Below, piece by piece: positions 59,614-64,000 of a DNA stretch of 64,000 nucleotides. A program made the translations under genes and the position numbers. The stretch is from CAXBMB01 sp052078155. Its GTDB lineage: Bacteria; Pseudomonadota; Alphaproteobacteria; Kiloniellales; DSM-21159. Where the stretch lies: positions 62,001 to 126,000 of the forward strand of contig JBQJBP010000001.1 in assembly GCA_052078155.1 (NCBI GenBank), given 5' to 3'. A model generated the notes under the pieces. The model saw only the letters and a program-made list of their open reading frames with translations, had not been told where the DNA came from and did no database searches. Position 1 is the stretch's first letter; each line of letters starts with the position of its first letter.

Positions 59614-60492
59614 TTATCCGGCGCTGTTTTCAGTGCGCTGGTCCAGGCAGCGGGCAAGCTGGCAAAAATCTTCAACAGAGAGTTCTTCTGCCCGGGCCGT
59701 TTCTTTAAGCCGGGCCTCTTCCAGCAGTTCCAGAGGTGGCACCCCCAGACTTTTCAGAGACTGGCGCAGCATTTTCCGTCTTTGACCAAAGGCTGCGGCG
59801 GTGACTTTTGACAGGCTTTCCAGGCGTGCCGGAGCCAGAGGTTCTTTTCTGGGCTGCAAGCGGATGACGGTTGAATCGACTTTCGGCGGCGGGGAAAAAG
59901 CGCCAGGTGGCAAGTCAAACAGGCGCTCACAGTGGCAAAGCCATTGGGCCAGAACGGACAAGCGACCGTAAGCCTTGCTGCGCGGTTCAGCGACAATCCG
60001 CAAGGCAACTTCTTTCTGGAACATCAACGTCAGGCTTTCCAGAACCGCTGGGTTAGCAGCGATTTCTTTCAGCCAGTTGATCAGCAGCTGGGTGCCCACA
60101 TTGTAGGGCAGGTTAGAGACGATGCGCCGGGGAGAGGTTCCCAGGTCTTGTGCCTTAACCCTCAAGGCATCTGCGGAAAGGATCTCCATGCGTCCGGGCG
60201 CTGCAGAGCTTAAAGCGGCCAGCGCTTCCAGGCAGCGTTCGTCCTTTTCAACGGCAATGAGGCGATTGGCCCCTTCCAGCAAAAGCGCGCGGGTCAGCCC
60301 ACCGGGGCCGGGGCCAATTTCAATGGTGGTGCCCTGGTCCAGCCTGCCACTCAGTCGGGCGATACGCCCGGTGATGTTCAGGTCCAGTAAAAAGTGCTGC
60401 CCCAGGCTTTTGCGGGCGCCCAGACCAAAGTGGCTGATGGTGTCTTTCAGACTGGGCAGGTTGGCCAGGCTGCTAAAATCGCTTTGGGTCAT
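59614..60492 (-). CDS. rsmA: 16S rRNA dimethyladenosine transferase
   Basis: RsmA (KsgA) dimethylates two adenosines in the 3' end of 16S rRNA. The 292-residue protein has KSLGQHFLLD, SAM motif IEIGPGPGGLTRALL, and the catalytic motif SNLPYNVGTQ, with VDSTVIRL further on. Its start overlaps the pdxA stop by four bases, in the conserved lptD-surA-pdxA-rsmA order. Confidence 0.97.
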   Translation of the reverse strand: MTQSDFSSLANLPSLKDTISHFGLGARKSLGQHFLLDLNITGRIARLSGRLDQGTTIEIGPGPGGLTRALLLEGANRLIAVEKDERCLEALAALSSAAPGRMEILSADALRVKAQDLGTSPRRIVSNLPYNVGTQLLINWLKEIAANPAVLESLTLMFQKEVALRIVAEPRSKAYGRLSVLAQWLCHCERLFDLPPGAFSPPPKVDSTVIRLQPRKEPLAPARLESLSKVTAAAFGQRRKMLRQSLKSLGVPPLELLEEARLKETARAEELSVEDFCQLARCLDQRTENSAG

Positions 60493-61511
60493 GCCGTGTC
60501 CTTTGTGCCTGCGCTGCTTTGGGCTTCGGTCATCTGGGCGGCCAGACGCAGCGCTGCACAGAGGCTGCCCGGTCGGGCAACGCCCTTGCCGGCAATGTCC
60601 AGAGCCGTCCCGTGATCGGGAGAGGTGCGGATAAAGGGCAGGCCCAGGGTCACATTGACACCGCTGTCGAAGGCCAGAGTCTTTATGGGGATCAATGCCT
60701 GATCGTGATACATGCAGATCGCCGCGTCATAGCTGTCCCGGGCGGCTTTGTGGAACATGCTGTCCGCCGCCAAAGGTCCGGCGATGCGATGTCCTTCCCG
60801 ACGGAGCTCTTCCAGCAGAGGAGCGATCATTTCAATCTCTTCCCGGCCCATGCTGCCGTCTTCACCAGCGTGAGGATTAAGCCCGCTTACAGCAAGCCGG
60901 GGGGCGTTGAGGCCAAAGCTCTTCTTCAGGCTGGCGGAGGTGATTTCGATGGTCTGCCGGATCTTTTCTGCCGAGAGGGTCTCGATGGCCTGGCTCAGTG
61001 ACTGGTGAATGGTTACCGGAACGACCTTCAGCAAATCGCTCGCCAGCATCATGACCGGCGTGACGTCACCTGCCAGTTCTGCAAGGTACTCCGTATGGCC
61101 GGGGTGCTTGAAGCCGGCGTCGTAGAGCACTTTTTTGTGGATGGGATTGGTTACGACGGCGCCAGCCTCTCCCTTTTCGGTCAGCCGGACGGCCTGCTCG
61201 ATCGATTGCAAAACGGCGCTGGCATTGGCCGTATCCAGATGTCCGGGTACGGCAGAGGCAGACAAGGTCAAAGGCAGGACGGGGAGGGCGTTTTCATAGA
61301 CTTCCGGGGCCTGGCCGGGACTGTCGATGGATTTTACCTCCACAGCGAGGTCTAACTCCGCCGAAAGCCGATCCATCTGCGCGGGGTCTGCGATCAGAAA
61401 AAACGGACTTAGCTTTTCGTCGCGCCGCTGCAACCAGGCCTTTAAAGCCAGTTCCGGTCCGATACCAGCCGGTTCGCCCATGGTCAGTGCCAAAGGGGGA
61501 GTAAGGGACAT
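60489..61511 (-). CDS. pdxA: 4-hydroxythreonine-4-phosphate dehydrogenase
   Basis: PdxA oxidises 4-phosphohydroxy-L-threonine in pyridoxal 5'-phosphate synthesis. The 340-residue protein has GEPAGIGPELALKAW, the metal histidines in FKHPGHTEYLAE, SGLNPHAGEDG, and MYHDQALIPIK, and GLPFIRTSPDHGTALDIAG-type C-terminal binding segment (landmarks RTSPDHGTA). It overlaps rsmA by four bases and lies 215 bp after surA. Confidence 0.97.
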   Translation of the reverse strand: MSLTPPLALTMGEPAGIGPELALKAWLQRRDEKLSPFFLIADPAQMDRLSAELDLAVEVKSIDSPGQAPEVYENALPVLPLTLSASAVPGHLDTANASAVLQSIEQAVRLTEKGEAGAVVTNPIHKKVLYDAGFKHPGHTEYLAELAGDVTPVMMLASDLLKVVPVTIHQSLSQAIETLSAEKIRQTIEITSASLKKSFGLNAPRLAVSGLNPHAGEDGSMGREEIEMIAPLLEELRREGHRIAGPLAADSMFHKAARDSYDAAICMYHDQALIPIKTLAFDSGVNVTLGLPFIRTSPDHGTALDIAGKGVARPGSLCAALRLAAQMTEAQSSAGTKDTA

Positions 61512-61726
61512 GAGGCAATCTTTCGTTTGCGGAGCTTGCTGTTCGCTGCTGTTGGGTTTGGCTCAGACCATTGAACCGACTGTCACTAAGCACGCGGGAT
61601 TGTTACACAAGACAGAGGGGCAAAGCTGATCATCCTCCAGCCAGGGTTCGTATCGACCAGGAACAATCCTGGAAGGCTCCTGGCTAAAGCCGATAAGCCA
61701 GGGACAGGCTGCCCGGCCCCCCTCGA

Positions 61727-62989
61727 TCAGATCCGAATATCTACGTTTGATTCCCGTCGCAGATCCCGCATGTACCGGCGAGACAGCATATCCAGACGTT
61801 CCCGCTCCAAAGTCTGTCCAACCTGCTCTGCCGTGATCTTGCTTTCCCCGCCTTCGCGCAGGCAAACAACCAGAACAGAGATGCGGCCATTGAGGTCAAT
61901 TGGGGTCGAAGGGGTGCCAATGGGCAGGTCGGCCACAGCACCCTGAATGATGTCAGGCAGATCGGACAGCACCACTTCACCCAGACTGCCGGATCCCGGT
62001 GCGCCGATGTCCGCGCCCAGCTTTTCCAGCTGGCCACAGCTGTAAACTTCAGCGGTGTTTTCCACGGCGTAGCTCATGACTTCTTCTCTTTTGCCCTCAG
62101 GGACATCAAAGAGAATCTGAGACAGCCGCAGCTTGGTGCTGCTGTTGGTGGCGCCGCTGGAGCGGTCAATCAGCGCGACGATGTAGAAGCCCCCCAGGGC
62201 GCGCACTGGCCCTGCCAGGGCGCCCTTTTCCATGTTCTTGACCACAGGGATCAGTTCAGGCACCAGCTCGCTTTCGACCTGCCAGCCCATGTCACCGCCA
62301 ACAGAGGCTGTGGCTGACTGAGAGAACTGCTGAGCAACCGCTGCGAAACTGGCACCCTGCTGCATCTGTTCAATCAGGCGGGCCGCCGTTTCCCTGACGC
62401 TGCCTTCGTCTGAGGGAGAATCGAAGGGCAGAAATATTTCCGCTACGCGAACCTGGCTGAGTTTTTCGTTTTCGCGCAGGCGGTTCACCGTTTCATCGAT
62501 TTCATCCTGGCTGATGTTCAGCTGTGCCCGCAGCCTGGTTTGCACGATGGTCTGCCAGGCGATGGAAGCTTCGACCTGGCCGCGCAGTGCGGTTTCCAGG
62601 ACGCCCTGTCCTTTCAAAGCGCTCAGGAAGCTGGCGGTATCCATGCCATTGCGTTCGGCAATTTCCTGGACCCCATTGTCCACGTAGTTGGCTGGGATGC
62701 TGATCTCCAGACGCTTTGCTTCCTGCAGCTGGAGTTTTTCATCAATCAGCTGCCGCAGGACGGGCCGCAGCAGCCGTTCACGGGTTTGCGGTGTGTCCTG
62801 CAAACCGGATGCGATGATGGCCATGCGCAGACGCATGAAAAGGTCCAGATGAGACACGACTTCGTCATTCACCACGGCAGCCGGGCTCATGGATTCTTGG
62901 GCGTGGACCTTACCAGTGAGATTGACCGCAAGGATCAATGCCATTGCCAGGAAAAGGCTGGGGAATAGGAGCTTTTTTGACAGGATCAC
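61727..62989 (-). CDS. surA: Periplasmic chaperone/peptidyl-prolyl isomerase SurA-like
   Basis: SurA escorts outer-membrane proteins, including LptD, to the BAM complex. The 420-residue precursor has a signal peptide (MILSKKLLFPSLF..., cleavage near VHA), the SurA N-terminal domain (VVNDEVVSHLDLFMRLR, LRPVLRQLIDEKL), and two parvulin-like regions (VAEIFLPFD...GGDMGWQ and LRLSQILFDVP...GSLGEVVL), the second poorly conserved in active-site residues. The start is GTG at 62989. It sits between lptD and pdxA. Confidence 0.92.
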   Translation of the reverse strand: MILSKKLLFPSLFLAMALILAVNLTGKVHAQESMSPAAVVNDEVVSHLDLFMRLRMAIIASGLQDTPQTRERLLRPVLRQLIDEKLQLQEAKRLEISIPANYVDNGVQEIAERNGMDTASFLSALKGQGVLETALRGQVEASIAWQTIVQTRLRAQLNISQDEIDETVNRLRENEKLSQVRVAEIFLPFDSPSDEGSVRETAARLIEQMQQGASFAAVAQQFSQSATASVGGDMGWQVESELVPELIPVVKNMEKGALAGPVRALGGFYIVALIDRSSGATNSSTKLRLSQILFDVPEGKREEVMSYAVENTAEVYSCGQLEKLGADIGAPGSGSLGEVVLSDLPDIIQGAVADLPIGTPSTPIDLNGRISVLVVCLREGGESKITAEQVGQTLERERLDMLSRRYMRDLRRESNVDIRI

Positions 62990-63222
62990 TTCACTGGGCT
63001 CTTAAAGACTGCGCGGGCAGGGATGACACGGAGAAACGGATTTGGCGATGAGGGGCCAGGATCTGGATGGGGCAAATTCTGGCGAACTATAGAAAATCCC
63101 TACAGGCAGGACAATCTCCCAGGTGGGTAAAAGCGTTCCAAAACAGCAGGCGGCTGACGGCGGTCCTGTCTGTGACCAGGGGAGGCCTTGTCGGACGACG
63201 TCACTGGGCGGGGCATTGAGCG

Positions 63223-63999
63223 TTAGCTGTTGCCCAACTCACCCAGGTGTTTCAGGCCGATGCGCACCATAAAGGAGGTATCAGACTGAACTTCCGCCGC
63301 GTCGAAATCTTTGCGCTCAACTGTGAAATCGAGCAGGAAGCACTCATCCTGATACAGGAATCCAACCCGGGCTTTCAGGTTCTTGTTCAGCTCCAGATCC
63401 CGCTGCAGGGAGGCTTTGACGGACCAGAAGCGGCTGAGCTGAGAGGTGGCACCAACGGTGATTTCCTCTTTTTGATCTGTGGCTGTTGAGCTGGTGCTGC
63501 CGCTGATCGCATCTTGCAGATAGAGGTAATTGATCCCCAGCCGTAGGGCGGGCACGCCACCTGTTGCCGTAACTTCCGCGCGCCGATGACTGAGGTCATC
63601 CTTGTCCAGTCGGAAGCGGTAGCTCAGGTCCAGTTCGTCAATCGGCTTCAGGTAGAGGCGACCGACCACGTCAGAGAGATTGTCTTCCAGCCCGGAGCCC
63701 GGCACGAAGATATCATCCTCGGAAAAGCGGTAACTTTGCCCGACAAAAGCTTCTGAATAGAGGCCGCTGTTCGTTGTGAACGCGTACTTCAGGGCATAGT
63801 CGATACGCTGTCCCGGGTCGACCCGGTCATACCCGGCAAAACGGTTGGCTGAGAAGAGATTGGTGTCATCGAACTCAAAGTCGCGGCTGTCTTCATTGGC
63901 GATTTCGCCGGGATTGCCGCCGTTGGGGCCAATGACCACCTGAGCCTGAGGTTCAATGATCTGCTGGATCGATTCGCCCTGTGCTTCCCAGGGATAACG
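63223..63999 (-). CDS. lptD: LPS-assembly protein LptD (partial, 5' part missing)
   Basis: The frame is open to the right window edge, so only the C-terminal 258 residues are present. They show the LptD beta-barrel signature QIIEPQAQVVIGPNGG, NEDSRDFEFDDTNLFSANRFAGYDRVDPGQR (landmarks NEDSRDFEFDD, NLFSANRF), and amphipathic strands to the end. LptD inserts lipopolysaccharide into the outer membrane. It is the first of lptD-surA-pdxA-rsmA on the minus strand. Confidence 0.94.
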   Translation of the reverse strand, partial: RYPWEAQGESIQQIIEPQAQVVIGPNGGNPGEIANEDSRDFEFDDTNLFSANRFAGYDRVDPGQRIDYALKYAFTTNSGLYSEAFVGQSYRFSEDDIFVPGSGLEDNLSDVVGRLYLKPIDELDLSYRFRLDKDDLSHRRAEVTATGGVPALRLGINYLYLQDAISGSTSSTATDQKEEITVGATSQLSRFWSVKASLQRDLELNKNLKARVGFLYQDECFLLDFTVERKDFDAAEVQSDTSFMVRIGLKHLGELGNS

Positions 64000-64000
64000 C

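Overview
The window comes from an alphaproteobacterium, most likely a sulfur-oxidising member of the Rhodospirillales/Kiloniellales grade. That placement is an inference from gene order (rpsF-rpsR-rplI, dnaB, alr, radA, cvpA, purF, a DUF2937 gene and an SDR in sequence) and from the full periplasmic Sox system. No rRNA, tRNA, phage or transposase gene was seen.

Region 1 (1-20 kb) is a sulfur-oxidation island. A FAD-dependent amine or amino-acid oxidoreductase and a divergent LysR regulator come first. Then follow soxR-soxS (minus strand) and soxV, soxXYZA, soxB, soxCD and soxF (plus strand). After a gap come, on the minus strand, a SoxH-like metallo-beta-lactamase-fold protein and a secreted GlcG/HbpS protein, and on the plus strand soxW-soxT. 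SoxAX loads thiosulfate onto the SoxYZ thiol carrier, SoxB hydrolyses off sulfate, SoxCD oxidises the carrier-bound sulfane, and SoxV/SoxS/SoxW supply reductant. SoxR is an ArsR/SqrR-type repressor with the two persulfide-sensing cysteines. Sites of the form ATTC-N8-GAAT, or a close variant, lie at the promoters of soxX, soxC and soxW. Embedded between soxF and the soxH-like gene is a four-gene minus-strand operon: a nucleotidyltransferase-fold protein, a DUF2867 protein, a GlmU-like beta-helix protein and a HAD phosphatase. No described sox locus known to me carries it; it is the best candidate for an undescribed pathway.

Region 2 (20-28 kb) holds phosphatidylethanolamine synthesis (pssA, psd), two conserved small proteins (DUF188, DUF2794) and a ugpBAEC-type glycerol-3-phosphate/sugar ABC importer with an intrinsic terminator after the binding-protein gene.

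Region 3 (28-48 kb) is housekeeping: a YfgM-like protein and bamB, der, a DUF2332 gene, an SDR, a DUF2937 gene, purF, cvpA, radA, mlaF-mlaE, alr, an Old Yellow Enzyme homologue, dnaB, cfa and the rpsF-rpsR-rplI operon.

Region 4 (48-64 kb) holds an HpcH/HpaI aldolase, the fatty-acid cluster fabD-fabG-acpP-fabF with mltG, an SDR, yicC-gmk, a GFA-family gene, a compact RTX protein, and the minus-strand lptD-surA-pdxA-rsmA set; lptD runs off the right edge.

A dispersed repeat of about 138 bp, made of two 62-bp hairpin units in inverted orientation, occurs ten times (complete, half or decayed) in intergenic spaces from 16.2 to 58.1 kb. It resembles a BIME/REP-type or MITE-like element and is the main non-coding feature of the window.
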